Source of the DNA: Pilimelia terevasa
GTDB lineage: Bacteria > Actinomycetota > Actinomycetes > Mycobacteriales > Micromonosporaceae
Assembly (NCBI RefSeq): GCF_014647915.1
Contig: NZ_BMQC01000011.1
Span: forward strand, 62,001-126,000
DNA: 64,000 nt
Direction: 5' to 3'
Numbering within the stretch: the first letter of the stretch is position 1; every line of letters begins with the position of its first letter. The notes under the pieces were generated by a model that was not told the origin of the DNA, did no database searches, and was given only the letters and a program-made list of their open reading frames with translations. Below, one piece after another: positions 1-9,720 of the stretch. The position numbers and the translations under genes were made by a program.

Positions 1-318
1 GCACATCCGTCCGCCTTCACCTTCGCTTCGAAGCCTCTCCCCCGAGCAATAGCGATGCTTGACATTTGGCCGATGGAGATGCGGATGCCCAGTCCTTGTG
101 CAATCTGCCCTTTGTCGATACCTGCGGCATCAAGCAGGGTGCGTCGGCGGCAACCGGGATTCGCCGCGAGTGCGGCGAGTGTGCGGGCGTTGTGCGGCTT
201 TCGCGGTGCCGCACCACGTAGAGCGTTCAAACGTTCGTCGACGACAGCCATCTCAACCTTTGAAGGACGGGTCCGGATCTTCGCGGGAACCGGGCCGTCG
301 GATAGGGGGAAGTGGAAG
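1..318. other. left edge, no supportable gene
   Basis: Open frames here overlap one another on both strands and none has a convincing ribosome binding site or a recognisable product. It lies downstream of the minus-strand gene that ends at 319, so it may be that gene's 3' flank or part of a gene cut by the window edge. Confidence 0.4.
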
Positions 319-1116
319 CTAAGTGTTCGTGACGGACCGAACTGCTTTGAGTTGTGCGCCCCCGAACAGTTGTTCCGCATCGGGGAGACGTCGCGCACGG
401 TCCGCAGCTGCCTCGCGTTGCTGGCGGTCGAACTCCTCGTGAATCTTCAGCTCTGCCTTCGCAGCGGCAACGAGCCTTGACGGGTCGAACTCCTGAGTGG
501 AACTGCCAGCGCCTGGAATGTTGTTGATGAACGGCCACAGGAGCCGAATCGACTGCGACCCAAGCTCCCCAGCGCCCTGCAGGTGGCGAACCAGGCGGAT
601 CGCGGCGGTAAGGAAGTCGACCCTGGGGGACAATGGACCCATGATGCGACGGTCTAACGGCCACGTGGATATCGCTAGGAGGCCACGCACGCCCACGAGC
701 TGATCCGCCGTTAGGGCAGCACAGATGTAATACGGGCGTGCGTACGGCGCTGCGCGAAACGATCGCTCCTCGTCGCGCCGAAGACTTGCGAGCTTGGTCG
801 CAATAAGTCCGCCCGCGTACAACACCTCGTGCGTCGCGACGATCAACCGAGGCGCCGCCGCAACCCCCAGCACCGTAAGAACCTGATGTACCTGCTCGCG
901 GACGGGGAACAACGACATGGCCGCCGGCAACGTCTCCGGTGGGGACAGCATCGAGTCGTCGGACTCCAGCAGCGCCGAATCCCAACTCAGCTCCGCCGCC
1001 CGTAGCTCCGCGCGCAGACGAGGGACAGCGGCACGCTCGCCAGCGGCAAGTGCTTGGCGGAGGCGACCGCGGAGCTGCGAGATCCGCATCTCGAGCTCGT
1101 CCATGGCGTTGGGCAT
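319..1116 (-). CDS. unrecognised protein, 265 aa
   Basis: I do not recognise this family. I start it at the ATG at 1116; an in-frame GTG at 1218 would add 34 residues of less protein-like sequence. The N-terminus is a charged, probably coiled-coil helix (MDELEMRISQLRGRLRQAL). It is followed by a mixed, fairly hydrophobic region rich in Leu and Ala, and a basic C-terminal helix (EEFDRQQREAAADRARRLP). There is no signal peptide or clear membrane span, so it is probably cytoplasmic. It stands alone on the minus strand, and no good Shine-Dalgarno sequence precedes the chosen start, so a leaderless transcript is possible. Confidence 0.55.
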   Translation of the reverse strand: MPNAMDELEMRISQLRGRLRQALAAGERAAVPRLRAELRAAELSWDSALLESDDSMLSPPETLPAAMSLFPVREQVHQVLTVLGVAAAPRLIVATHEVLYAGGLIATKLASLRRDEERSFRAAPYARPYYICAALTADQLVGVRGLLAISTWPLDRRIMGPLSPRVDFLTAAIRLVRHLQGAGELGSQSIRLLWPFINNIPGAGSSTQEFDPSRLVAAAKAELKIHEEFDRQQREAAADRARRLPDAEQLFGGAQLKAVRSVTNT

Positions 1117-1302
1117 GGCGGAGACCGTATCACGAATTCCAAAGTCTTCCAAAGATCTCCAGACTTGCCGGAGAGTCTGCGAGGACGCTATGGCTAGCCG
1201 GCGCCGGACGGGGCACACCGAATCCGCGCGGTTCTAGGTGTTTGGCAGCAGCGTGCGCTGCGGGCGGCAGCTCGCCGCCGCACCGGGCCGGGCGCCTAAC
1301 CT

Positions 1303-1941
1303 GTGAGGGTGATTCGAGAGGCGTACCTCGCCGCCGCGGCCGTACTCACCGACTTCCTCGACCACCCGGCCGTCGAGGCCGCGTGGAAGGCGCCGAGTCG
1401 GCTGCCGAAGATGACCGTCGGGGGCGTCGCGGCGCACCTCGGCAGCGCGATCGAGCGGGTGCTGATCACGGTCGAAGCGCCGCTGACCGGCGAGGCCCCG
1501 ATCTCGCTGCTGGAGCACTACACCCGGGCGGCGTGGCGGGGCGGGGACATCGACAACGCCCCGAACACCGCCTTGCGCGACGAAGGCGAGGCCGCGGCCG
1601 ACGGCGGCGCGGCCGGGCTGGTCAAGCGGTGCCGCGAACAGCTAGCCGAGCTGCGCGACCGGCTGCCCGCCGAGCCGGCCGACCGGCTGGTGTTCCACCC
1701 CCGGGGCCCCTGGACGCTGACCCTGGACGACTTCCTCGTCACGCGGCTGGTGGAGATCGCGGTACACCTCGACGACCTGGCGGTGAGCGTCGGGCAGCAG
1801 GCGCCGGACCTGCCGGAGGAGGCGCTCGCGCCGGTGTTCACCGTGCTGACCCAGCTTGCCGTACACGAGCACGGCCCGACCGCGGTGCTCCGGGCGCTGA
1901 CCCGCTCTGAGCGCGCGCCGGCCAGTATCGCGGTGCTGTAA
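1303..1941 (+). CDS. maleylpyruvate isomerase N-terminal/DinB-like protein
   Basis: A 212-residue protein of the mycothiol-dependent maleylpyruvate isomerase family, DinB-like four-helix bundles that bind a metal and often use mycothiol as thiol cofactor. Family marks include the helix containing AAHLGSAIERV near residue 50 and the motif RLVEIAVHLDDLAVSVG near residue 155; both supply histidines expected to bind metal. The GTG at 1303 is used, but the GTG at 1309 is equally possible. It is a single gene on the plus strand, well separated from its neighbours. The substrate cannot be told from sequence: the family includes isomerases, thiol-dependent detoxification enzymes and many uncharacterised actinobacterial members. 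Confidence 0.8.
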   Translation: MRVIREAYLAAAAVLTDFLDHPAVEAAWKAPSRLPKMTVGGVAAHLGSAIERVLITVEAPLTGEAPISLLEHYTRAAWRGGDIDNAPNTALRDEGEAAADGGAAGLVKRCREQLAELRDRLPAEPADRLVFHPRGPWTLTLDDFLVTRLVEIAVHLDDLAVSVGQQAPDLPEEALAPVFTVLTQLAVHEHGPTAVLRALTRSERAPASIAVL

Positions 1942-2097
1942 CCCTCGACCGCATCGCCACGGCCACTCCCCTCCCGTGGAACCACTCGTGATCACGGTGG
2001 GTGGTCTTGTCGTAGGCGGCGGGTAGCGTCCCGGCCGCCGGCCCCGGGCGTTAGCCCGCGGCTGGCTTCCCATCGTCGAGCGGTCGGGGGGCGTTTC

Positions 2098-4062
2098 GTG
2101 GGCTGGTTGAAGCTGACGCCGAAGGTGCCCGCCGACCCGGCGGGCATCCCCCATATGAGTGAGTCGGGGTGGCTGAAGCACACCGACACCCTGGCCGGTA
2201 CCAGCTTCGCCGCGGTCGCCCGCCGCCTGCCCGGCACCATCCGGCAGGCACTGGGCATCGCGTGGGTGGCGAGCCGGATCGACACCGCCGCCGCGCTGCT
2301 GCTCAACCTCCTCACCGGGGTAGCGACCGCGTTCGGGCTGCTGGCCACGCAGAGCGTGCTGCAGCAGCTGTTCGCCGCCGGGCCGACACCGGAGCGGGTC
2401 CGGGCCGCGGTTCCCGCGCTGGCGGCGGTGGCCTGCACCGTCGCTCTGCGCTCGGGGCTGGGTATCGCGGCCGGGTGGGCGCAGTCGCGGCTCGAGCCAC
2501 GTGTCGTGGATGCGGTCGAGCGCCGCCTGTACACGGCGACGACGCTGGTGGACGTGGCGGCGTACGACGACCCGGACTTCGCCGACGAGACGTTCCGCTC
2601 CCGGCAACGCTCCAGCATCTCCGCGCAGTACCTGGTGCGCGCCAGCATCGACCTGACCGCCGGCGCGGCCGGGCTGGTCGGTACGGCGGTGGCGCTGCTG
2701 CTGATCCACCCGCTGCTGTTCGCCGCCCTCGCCGCCGCGAGCGTGCCCGGGGCGTGGACCGCGATCCGCGTCGGCCGGTTGGGCTACCTGGTCGACCGGC
2801 TGCTCACCAACCGGCGCCGCCGGATGTGGCTGCTCGCCGAGGTGATGGCCACCCGCACCGCCGGCGCGGAGGTCCGGGCGTTCACCGCGCGGGACTACCT
2901 GCTCGGCGAGTACGCCACCGTCGCGGAGGCACAAACCCGCGCCGAGGTCGACACCGCCAACGTCCGCTCCACCATCCGGCTGATCGGTGGGATCGCCTCC
3001 GGCATCGCCACCGCCGGCGTCTACGTCCTCCTGGGCTTCCTGCTCGCTGACGACGTTATCCCGCTGGCCGCCGCCGGCACCGCCGTCCTCGCCCTGCAGG
3101 CGGCACGGCAATCCACCGCGTTGGCGCTGGTGAACATCAACAAGATCTATGAGGAGTCGCTGTACTTCGGCGACTACCTCGACTTCGCCGCCCGTGCCGC
3201 CGCCCTGACCAGCCCTCCCCATCCGGGTCCGGTCGCCGCGCCGGCGAGGATCGATGCGCGGCAGGTGAGCCTGCAGTACCCGGACAGCGACCGCCTGGCT
3301 CTGGACAAGGTGACCGTGACCGCACGGCGAGGGGAGACCATCGCCCTGGTCGGGGAGAACGGCTCCGGCAAGACCACCCTCGCCAAACTCCTCGCCGGCC
3401 TATACCGGCCCACCGACGGCACCATCGAATGGAACGGCACCCCCCTGACCGGAGGCGGCGAGGCGGTGTGGCGGCACGTCGCCCTGGTGCCGCAGGAGCA
3501 CGTGCGGTGGCCGTTCACCGCCCGCACGAACATCACCATCGGCAGCCCCACGCAAGACGGCCCAGACGAGCTGGCGGTCGAACGGGCGGCGGTCGACTCT
3601 GGTGCGCACGAGGTGATCACCGCCCTGCCGGCGGGCTACGACACCTTGCTCTCGCGCGGCTTCGCCGGTGGCGTCGACCTGTCCGGCGGGCAGTGGCAGC
3701 GCATCGCCTGCGCCCGCGCCTTCTATCGCGACGCCCCGCTGCTGATCTGCGACGAGCCGTCCGCGGCGCTGGACGCCCGAGCTGAGCACGCGCTGTTCAC
3801 GGCGCTGCGGGCCAACGCCGAGCGGCGGATCACGGTACTGGTGACTCACCGGCTGGCGAATGTCCGGCACGCCGACCGGATCTACGTCATCCACGAGGGC
3901 CACCTCGTCGAGGAAGGCACCCACCAGCAGCTCATGGCCGCCGACGGCCGGTACGCCGAGCTATTTCAGCTCCAGGCGGCCGGCTACCTCGACGCCGACG
4001 CAGCGCGTGTACCCGCGCAGGTCAACGCCGCCCGCGCAGGGCAGCCCGATAAACCGACCTGA
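2098..4062 (+). CDS. fused ABC transporter, permease plus ATPase
   Basis: A 654-residue half-transporter of the exporter type. A six-helix membrane domain (about residues 50-350) is followed by an ATPase domain (about 380-640). The ATPase carries a Walker A GENGSGKTT near residue 420, the signature LSGGQ near 528, a Walker B LLICDEPS near 550 and an H-loop VTHR near 583, so it should be an active homodimer. The substrate is unknown. It lies upstream of the NUDIX and GFA genes on the same strand with short gaps, so the three may be cotranscribed. It is the only exporter-type ABC gene in the window and could export a lanthipeptide, but it lies 6 kb from those genes and on the other strand, so that is only a possibility. 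Confidence 0.92.
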   Translation: MGWLKLTPKVPADPAGIPHMSESGWLKHTDTLAGTSFAAVARRLPGTIRQALGIAWVASRIDTAAALLLNLLTGVATAFGLLATQSVLQQLFAAGPTPERVRAAVPALAAVACTVALRSGLGIAAGWAQSRLEPRVVDAVERRLYTATTLVDVAAYDDPDFADETFRSRQRSSISAQYLVRASIDLTAGAAGLVGTAVALLLIHPLLFAALAAASVPGAWTAIRVGRLGYLVDRLLTNRRRRMWLLAEVMATRTAGAEVRAFTARDYLLGEYATVAEAQTRAEVDTANVRSTIRLIGGIASGIATAGVYVLLGFLLADDVIPLAAAGTAVLALQAARQSTALALVNINKIYEESLYFGDYLDFAARAAALTSPPHPGPVAAPARIDARQVSLQYPDSDRLALDKVTVTARRGETIALVGENGSGKTTLAKLLAGLYRPTDGTIEWNGTPLTGGGEAVWRHVALVPQEHVRWPFTARTNITIGSPTQDGPDELAVERAAVDSGAHEVITALPAGYDTLLSRGFAGGVDLSGGQWQRIACARAFYRDAPLLICDEPSAALDARAEHALFTALRANAERRITVLVTHRLANVRHADRIYVIHEGHLVEEGTHQQLMAADGRYAELFQLQAAGYLDADAARVPAQVNAARAGQPDKPT

Positions 4063-4085
4063 TCAGCACGAGGATGGAGCCCCCG

Positions 4086-4703
4086 ATGCCCACCGCCGCG
4101 GCCGCACGCCAGCGCATCGCCGACCTGGCCACCCGAGTCACGCCCATAGACCATCGCGAGGACGCCGACCGGGCCGACATCCTCGCCTGGGTAGCCTCCG
4201 GCCAGCCGCTGTTCCGCACCGCCAAACCGGATGTGCCGGCCAAGCACCTCGCGGTGTACTTCGTCCTCCTCGACGAACCGTCGGGCAGTGTTCTGCTCGT
4301 CGACCACATCAAGGCCGGCTGCTGGCTACCACCCGGCGGGCACGTCGACCCCGACGAGGACCCCGCCGTCACCGCCGTCCGGGAAGCCGCCGAAGAGCTC
4401 GGCATCGACGCCCGCTTCTACCCGAAGCTCGGCGACGGGCAGCCGCTGTTCCTGTCCGTCACCCGGACCCGCGGCCCCGGCTCCCACACCGATGTCACCA
4501 TGTGGTTCGTCATGACCGGCGACCGCGATACGCCGATGACCGGCGACCCGGCCGAGTTCGCACGCACAGACTGGTTCAGCCTCGACCAGATCACCGCGTG
4601 GGCGCCCGACGCGTCCGACCCGCACATTCAGCGTTTCGTCGCCAAGCTCCAGGAGGCGCTCGCCCTCGCGGTGGAGCGGACCCGCCTAACGCAAGACTCT
4701 TGA
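4086..4703 (+). CDS. NUDIX hydrolase
   Basis: A 205-residue NUDIX-fold pyrophosphohydrolase acting on a nucleoside diphosphate linked to another group, with divalent metal. The NUDIX box is complete: G-x5-E-x7-RE-x2-EE-x-G, seen as GGHVDPDE then VREAAEELGI, in the middle of the protein. The ATG at 4086 is preferred over the one at 4074, because the GAGG before 4074 touches that codon, while GGATGGAG lies at a sensible distance from 4086. It starts 23 bases after the ABC transporter stop and ends 14 bases before the GFA gene, suggesting one transcript. Substrate unknown. Confidence 0.9.
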   Translation: MPTAAAARQRIADLATRVTPIDHREDADRADILAWVASGQPLFRTAKPDVPAKHLAVYFVLLDEPSGSVLLVDHIKAGCWLPPGGHVDPDEDPAVTAVREAAEELGIDARFYPKLGDGQPLFLSVTRTRGPGSHTDVTMWFVMTGDRDTPMTGDPAEFARTDWFSLDQITAWAPDASDPHIQRFVAKLQEALALAVERTRLTQDS

Positions 4704-4717
4704 GGGGATCCGATCCG

Positions 4718-5143
4718 ATGACCAACACCGCCGCCGACGCCGAGGTCCGATCGGGCGGCTGCCTGTGCGGCAAGATCCGATTCACCGTGACCGGGACGCC
4801 GGACTACCCGCACGTCTGTAGCTGCCCGCACTGCCAGAAACGTGCCGGCGGCCCGCTGCAGACCTGGGTCGGCTTCCCGCTGACCAGGCTGCGCTGGACC
4901 GGTGAAGGCGGCGAACCGACGTGGTTCGACACCTTCCCCGCACAGACCAAGCGGGGCTTCTGCCCGACCTGCGGAAGCCACATCGCCGCGCACGATCACG
5001 GCGACAGCACGATCGGCATCAACGTCACCGCGCTGGACCAGCAGGACGATCCCGCGCTGCTGCCCGTCAACCAGTCCTTCCGCGGCGACGCCGTGCCCTG
5101 GCTCCCGCAGGTACCCGACACGTCGCGCAGCCCGGTCGGCTAA
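4718..5143 (+). CDS. GFA family zinc protein
   Basis: A 141-residue protein of the GFA (glutathione-dependent formaldehyde-activating) family, which binds zinc through clustered cysteines. Visible ligands are CLC in GGCLCGKIRF, CSCPHC about 30 residues later, and CPTC in GFCPTCGSH. Start: ATG at 4718 after a GAGGGG site. The frame remains open far upstream, but that stretch lies inside the ABC and NUDIX genes and is not coding in this frame. Many family members are not formaldehyde enzymes, and in a mycothiol-using actinomycete the glutathione role is doubtful, so only the fold is assigned. Confidence 0.88.
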   Translation: MTNTAADAEVRSGGCLCGKIRFTVTGTPDYPHVCSCPHCQKRAGGPLQTWVGFPLTRLRWTGEGGEPTWFDTFPAQTKRGFCPTCGSHIAAHDHGDSTIGINVTALDQQDDPALLPVNQSFRGDAVPWLPQVPDTSRSPVG

Positions 5144-5465
5144 TCGGCGCCCGGCGGCGTCCAACCCGGATGATCGCGCTGAACTGCCGATGAGAGCTGC
5201 GGCCGATCATGTCGTAGTCGACGCACTCGATCATGTTGAGGCGGTGCGCCCGGACTGCCCTCCACTGTAGGGAGTCAGCGCGGCGGCGCCTCAGTGCGGG
5301 GAGTCAGCTTTGCAAATTACCACGAGCGGAGCAGCAGCATTCCATCGTCGCCAATACTAAGGCGAGGAGACGATGCCGACTTTATCTCGTCGTCCATCGC
5401 GGGCTTGTCCGACAGATGGGCGGCGGTCACAGCCCCCACCCGACCGATTGGTGATTTTCGGAGGC
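5144..5465. other. intergenic region between convergent genes
   Basis: About 320 bases between the plus-strand GFA gene and the minus-strand hamB, both of which end here. I see no gene. An imperfect repeat of the form GGGAGTCAGC occurs twice near 5270-5310. It is presumably the 3' untranslated region of both transcripts. Confidence 0.5.
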
Positions 5466-8400
5466 TTACGTCCTCCTACTCGGTGTTCTCGGTAGCAGAT
5501 CTCCCGGCCCGCGGTAGCGCAGGCGGATGCCGGTATCAGCACGGTGCCGGCGGGCGCGGAGGATGCCTTGCCGATCCGCGTCGAGGCGGATATTTGCCTC
5601 GCCTAGCAGGTCGAAGCCCGTGGACCAGATGTTGATCTTTCCGGGCGTGGCGTTGGTAATCCGCAGCCACGTGTCGGGCTCGGGAACGTCCCTGTACCAG
5701 GTGACGTCCGGTACGTCTTCGGTCTGGTGACTCCATCGGCGGGCACGGCGCCTCCCTGACGGGTTGACGAATGCTTCCCATGCTGAGCGCGATTCGGGCG
5801 TCGGCCACGCCGGGTTGAAGGCGTACTCCGGTTCGAGGTTATCGATCCAGTCGCGCAGGCCCTGGGTCGAATCGAAGGTGGCGTCGGCACTCGTGACTGC
5901 GGCGATGGCGGCGAGACGGTGGTCGAAGCCGGTGCGGATGAGGACCGAGGCTGCCTGGTTGAAGGTTCCCGTCTCGATCGCCGCCACCGTCGCGCCCGAC
6001 AAGGTGTCGGCACCGGCATTGTCCTGGGCGGTTTCGTACACCCTGGCGGCTTCCATTCCCCAGACCAGCCGATAGATGACGTCGTCCTCGATGAACTGCG
6101 CGATGTCGACGCGGTCGCCGGGTACTTCGCCGAGGGCCGAACCGCTCACCCAGTGCCGCAGAACGTCGCTCCAGTTGGCGAGGTTCGTCTTCGGCCCGAA
6201 GACCTCGATCGCGAATACGATTTCGGCGATCAGCACGATCAGGTCGGCGGCCGTCGCGTGGTCTTCCTCCAAGATGGCGGTTTCGGCCTGGCCCGCAAGG
6301 GCGATGATGCGACCGGAGACTTGGGCGAGTTCGGAGCCGCCCTGCGCACCGAGCCCGGCCAGGAACCATCCGCGCCGCTGGGACGGCGTGGCTGTCTGCC
6401 ACAGGTGCCGGGTCCGGCTAGAAACGAGTCCGCGCACGGCTGCCCTTGTGAGGTCTTCGGCGCGGCGGAGCTGCCGGTCCCATAGCGAGTCGCGGAGGGC
6501 GTCGGCGACGAGCTGGGTCGCGGCGTCGGCGAGGACGTCTTGGTCGCCGTCGCCGACGATGCTGAGAATTCCGATGTCGAGCAGTTTGAGGTTTTCTCGC
6601 CAGCTTGCGGCTGCGTCCTCCTGCGCCGTGGCGTCCTCACCGGTTATCACAGGAAGTGTCCAGTCTGGTCCACCGGTGAGGTACGCGAGCAGGGGCTCAA
6701 TTTCGGTGAGCCCCTGCGAGCGATACATCCTGCTCAGCAGCGCAAACCCGATTTCGATCAGGCCCGATCGGAGTTCTTTGCCGCCGTCGCCCTGCGTCAG
6801 TTCGAACCACTCACGGCGGCGTCCTGGTGTGGGGGCGAAGATGGGGTAGAGGACGAGTCCTTCGGTGTCGACGAACGCGCGGCCGGCGCGGCCAATCACG
6901 TTCGCGAACTCTGAGGTTTTGATCAGTTCCCGGCCGCGGTGCAGGCTGTGAAAGAGCACCGCCGAGGCGGACAGGTTCAGGCCTTGGGCCAGGGTCGGCG
7001 AGGCGATCGTGACCTTGAGGATGCCGCGTTGCAGGAGACGCTCGATCTCGCGGCGGAAAGGGCCGGGCAGCGCGCCGTGGTGGATGGCCACGCCGAGTTC
7101 GAGGCATTTCAGGATGGGATGGTCGGCGCCGAACCATTCCGCGCCCACGACCAGAGCATCACTGAGGTCGACATCGGCCGGCAGCAGAGACGTGATGACG
7201 CCTCGCGTGTGAAGGTCGACGATGGCGCGGGCGAAGGGTTCGACGGATTTGCGCACAGGGCAGAAGACCAGGACGGTCTGACCTTCATCGACCAGCCGCC
7301 ATCCGGTGGCGATAACGTGTTCACGCTGGTCCTTCGGGAACATCTTCTTGCGTCGCCCGCTCGGTGCTTTCTCCTCGAAGTAGTGTTCGATGAATGGCTG
7401 CTCTGAGCCAAGAGTGATGGACAGACGTGCATGGTCTCGTCGCCATTCGACGAGCCCGAAGCGCTGCTGCGTCGGGCGCCATGATTCGCGGTGCAGACCG
7501 TCCGCTTCGTCGTCGGTGATCCACGCGACAAAGTCGTCCAGCTGAGGCCCCGATGGAAATACGGCTGAGAGGCAGAGGATGCGCCGTTCCGAGGCGTCCG
7601 GGCGGCGCAGCAGGCGCTGAATCTGGGCCTCGTAGCGCACCTCGCGTTCGGAGGCTCCGATCATGTGCCCCTCGTCCAGGACGACGAGGCCGACGTCGTC
7701 GAGCAACGACGGGTCCGACCGCAGGGCGAAGTCCAGCTTCTCGGGAGTTGCGACGACGATTTCGCTTGAGCGCAGGGTGTCCTCGTCGACGTCGCTGGTT
7801 CCCATGCTTCCGTAGAGCGACGAGACTCGGATACCCAATGGGGTGAACGTCCGGGCGAGAATGTGTTCGGTTTGCGCGGAGAGCGCACGCAGTGGGGTGA
7901 CGTAGACCGTTCGCCGTTGCTGTGCGAGACAGGCCAGGATCGACAGCTCCGCGATGCGGGTCTTGCCGGCGCTGGTCGGCAGCGCGACGACGAGGTCTCG
8001 TACGTCTTGGAAGAGTCGGTCGACGACGTTCAGTTGCGAGGGCCACAGGTCGATCTCGGAGCGTTCTCGTGCCAGCAACGACGCGACAAAGGTCCGCCGC
8101 AGGTACCGCCACCGCTCGACGCGTTCGGCGGCCCCGGCCGGCGGATCGGTCGGAATGTTGGTCTCCAGGCTGGTATCGAACAAACCGCCGAGCATATGTC
8201 GGGTGAGCCGATAGACCCACCACGGCCCGGGGGCGTTGGCATCCGAGGATGCCTGCTCACCCTCCCGCAGCTCGGTGAGAGCGATCTCCAGGAGTGCGCG
8301 GTCGCCGATCTCGATCGCGAAGAGCCCGGACGAGACCGCCGACAGGTAGTTTTCGCTCAGTAGCAGAACGACGGGGCCGACCTGGTCGGGTTCGGTGTCG

Positions 8401-8969
8401 TCGCCCGCCACGCTGTCCGAGGAGTCGAGGGCGACCAACAACGCCTGGTCAGAAAGCTGATCGGATGATCGCAGCGACAAGGTTCGCCGCTCGATCGCGC
8501 CGAGGTCACGCATGAGCAGGTCTGCCAGCGTCTCCTCCATCGGAGTTAGTCGTTCCGACTGCCGACTGCCCTGGATCAGTGAGAACGCGCGTGCGGCGAA
8601 GCCTCCGAGGTGGCTGGCTGCGCCGGCTACGAGTCCGTGAAAGCTAAGGTCGTCCCCGGGGGCGGCGTTTCGGGTGGCTGCTTCCAGGGCGTAGGAGCTC
8701 TGGACGAATCCCTGCCGCGCGAGGTCTGCCTGCTCGGGCGAGTCGTTCTGCGCGATCTCCCACAGCTCAAGACTGGTCGACAGCAACGCATAGCCGTAGT
8801 TGAGCAGGTCGGCGTCCAAGAATGCGCTGAAGTTGGGGGCCTCCGGAGGCAGGGTGCCGTTTCGGCGAATCATCGACTGCGCTTGACCTTGAGCCAGAAG
8901 CCGGTTGCGGAAGCCTGCGTCGGTCACCGTGGTCAGGATGTCTACCAGTTCCTGCGCCTCACGGGCCAC
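5466..8969 (-). CDS. hamB: Hachiman helicase HamB
   Basis: An 1167-residue superfamily 2 helicase. Motif I ALPTSAGKTRIAE lies near residue 333, motif II VVLDEGHMIG near 430 (a DEGH box), motif III CLSAVF near 468, and the second RecA domain carries ASPTLAQGLNLS near 660 and VIGRAGRA near 691, followed by a long C-terminal region of about 450 residues without recognised motifs. In Hachiman, HamB forms a complex with the nuclease HamA, scans DNA and releases HamA activity when genome integrity is disturbed by phage. The GTG start at 8969 overlaps the 3' end of hamA by 11 bases, so translation is coupled. The related AbpAB helicase-nuclease pair is the main alternative; the neighbour's DUF1837 features favour Hachiman. 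Confidence 0.85.
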   Translation of the reverse strand: MAREAQELVDILTTVTDAGFRNRLLAQGQAQSMIRRNGTLPPEAPNFSAFLDADLLNYGYALLSTSLELWEIAQNDSPEQADLARQGFVQSSYALEAATRNAAPGDDLSFHGLVAGAASHLGGFAARAFSLIQGSRQSERLTPMEETLADLLMRDLGAIERRTLSLRSSDQLSDQALLVALDSSDSVAGDDTEPDQVGPVVLLLSENYLSAVSSGLFAIEIGDRALLEIALTELREGEQASSDANAPGPWWVYRLTRHMLGGLFDTSLETNIPTDPPAGAAERVERWRYLRRTFVASLLARERSEIDLWPSQLNVVDRLFQDVRDLVVALPTSAGKTRIAELSILACLAQQRRTVYVTPLRALSAQTEHILARTFTPLGIRVSSLYGSMGTSDVDEDTLRSSEIVVATPEKLDFALRSDPSLLDDVGLVVLDEGHMIGASEREVRYEAQIQRLLRRPDASERRILCLSAVFPSGPQLDDFVAWITDDEADGLHRESWRPTQQRFGLVEWRRDHARLSITLGSEQPFIEHYFEEKAPSGRRKKMFPKDQREHVIATGWRLVDEGQTVLVFCPVRKSVEPFARAIVDLHTRGVITSLLPADVDLSDALVVGAEWFGADHPILKCLELGVAIHHGALPGPFRREIERLLQRGILKVTIASPTLAQGLNLSASAVLFHSLHRGRELIKTSEFANVIGRAGRAFVDTEGLVLYPIFAPTPGRRREWFELTQGDGGKELRSGLIEIGFALLSRMYRSQGLTEIEPLLAYLTGGPDWTLPVITGEDATAQEDAAASWRENLKLLDIGILSIVGDGDQDVLADAATQLVADALRDSLWDRQLRRAEDLTRAAVRGLVSSRTRHLWQTATPSQRRGWFLAGLGAQGGSELAQVSGRIIALAGQAETAILEEDHATAADLIVLIAEIVFAIEVFGPKTNLANWSDVLRHWVSGSALGEVPGDRVDIAQFIEDDVIYRLVWGMEAARVYETAQDNAGADTLSGATVAAIETGTFNQAASVLIRTGFDHRLAAIAAVTSADATFDSTQGLRDWIDNLEPEYAFNPAWPTPESRSAWEAFVNPSGRRRARRWSHQTEDVPDVTWYRDVPEPDTWLRITNATPGKINIWSTGFDLLGEANIRLDADRQGILRARRHRADTGIRLRYRGPGDLLPRTPSRRT

Positions 8970-9720
8970 CGGCGGTCACCTTCTCGTAGGCTTGACGAAT
9001 GAACTGCTGGTGGCCTCGGACGCGCAGTGTGATTGTCAGCTGCGACACGGGACCCTGGTACGCCACGAGGTCTGCCGTCACGTGCTTGCCGGGGTCGTTG
9101 CCTGTGAAAAGGAACATCAGATGATCAACGTCGGCCGGGCGGACGCCCGCCAGCTGCAGCTCGAGCACGGCGATGCCGACATCGCTGTCGGGCGTGGATA
9201 GGAGCCGCTCGGCGAACTGCGCAAGCGACTGCGCTGAAGGCAGCTCTCCGTTGCGCGACAACCCCTCGCGCGCTTCGACGACGGTGTCGTTATACAGCCG
9301 GGCGCGGCTCTTGGCCTCGGCTTTGACGACGCGTGCCTTGCCGTCGGAACTGAGCTTCGCTCCGAGCGCGTCATCGCCTCGCATGGCCCATTCCTGGTGG
9401 TCGCGTTCGCTGAGTCGGCTCGGCCCGACCACCCACCCTTGCTCCTCGTGGAGATAGGCGGTCGCGAGGATCTCGCCGATGTCACCGGAGCGGGCGCTGG
9501 CCGAGGTGGGAAGTTTGTTGCGAAGGAACTCTGCGACGGCGTCCTTGCCCAGCCGCTCGGCGATGTCCGCGAGCGACCCGGACTTGGTGTACGCGGCGGG
9601 TAGACCAGCTGCGACCGCGGCGACTCCCGTGCTGTCGTCGTGCGACTCGATGAGGCCGGCTAGGTGGCCGCCTGTAGGCACCGGCGCATGAACCGTACAC
9701 CAGCGGCGGAATTCTGACAT
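8959..9720 (-). CDS. hamA: Hachiman nuclease HamA (DUF1837)
   Basis: A 253-residue DUF1837 protein, the effector of the Hachiman anti-phage system. The restriction-like core is visible: GDIGEILATAYL (Glu83), MRGDDALG (Asp116/117) and VVKAEAKSRA, giving the E-x-K pair Glu135/Lys137 typical of these nucleases. In known Hachiman systems HamA is held inactive by HamB and degrades DNA indiscriminately once released, killing or arresting the infected cell. The ATG at 9720 is preferred over upstream in-frame codons because the preceding 40 residues look untranslated. The gene is first in a two-gene operon with hamB. The assignment rests on motif pattern, size and the helicase neighbour. Confidence 0.82.
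   Translation of the reverse strand: MSEFRRWCTVHAPVPTGGHLAGLIESHDDSTGVAAVAAGLPAAYTKSGSLADIAERLGKDAVAEFLRNKLPTSASARSGDIGEILATAYLHEEQGWVVGPSRLSERDHQEWAMRGDDALGAKLSSDGKARVVKAEAKSRARLYNDTVVEAREGLSRNGELPSAQSLAQFAERLLSTPDSDVGIAVLELQLAGVRPADVDHLMFLFTGNDPGKHVTADLVAYQGPVSQLTITLRVRGHQQFIRQAYEKVTAGGP

Noticed and set aside
1642-3222. 526-residue open frame antisense to the isomerase and ABC transporter genes
   Set aside because: It is rich in Gly, Arg, Gln and Asp as expected for the shadow of a GC-rich gene, has no ribosome binding site, and the opposite strand encodes complete conserved domains.
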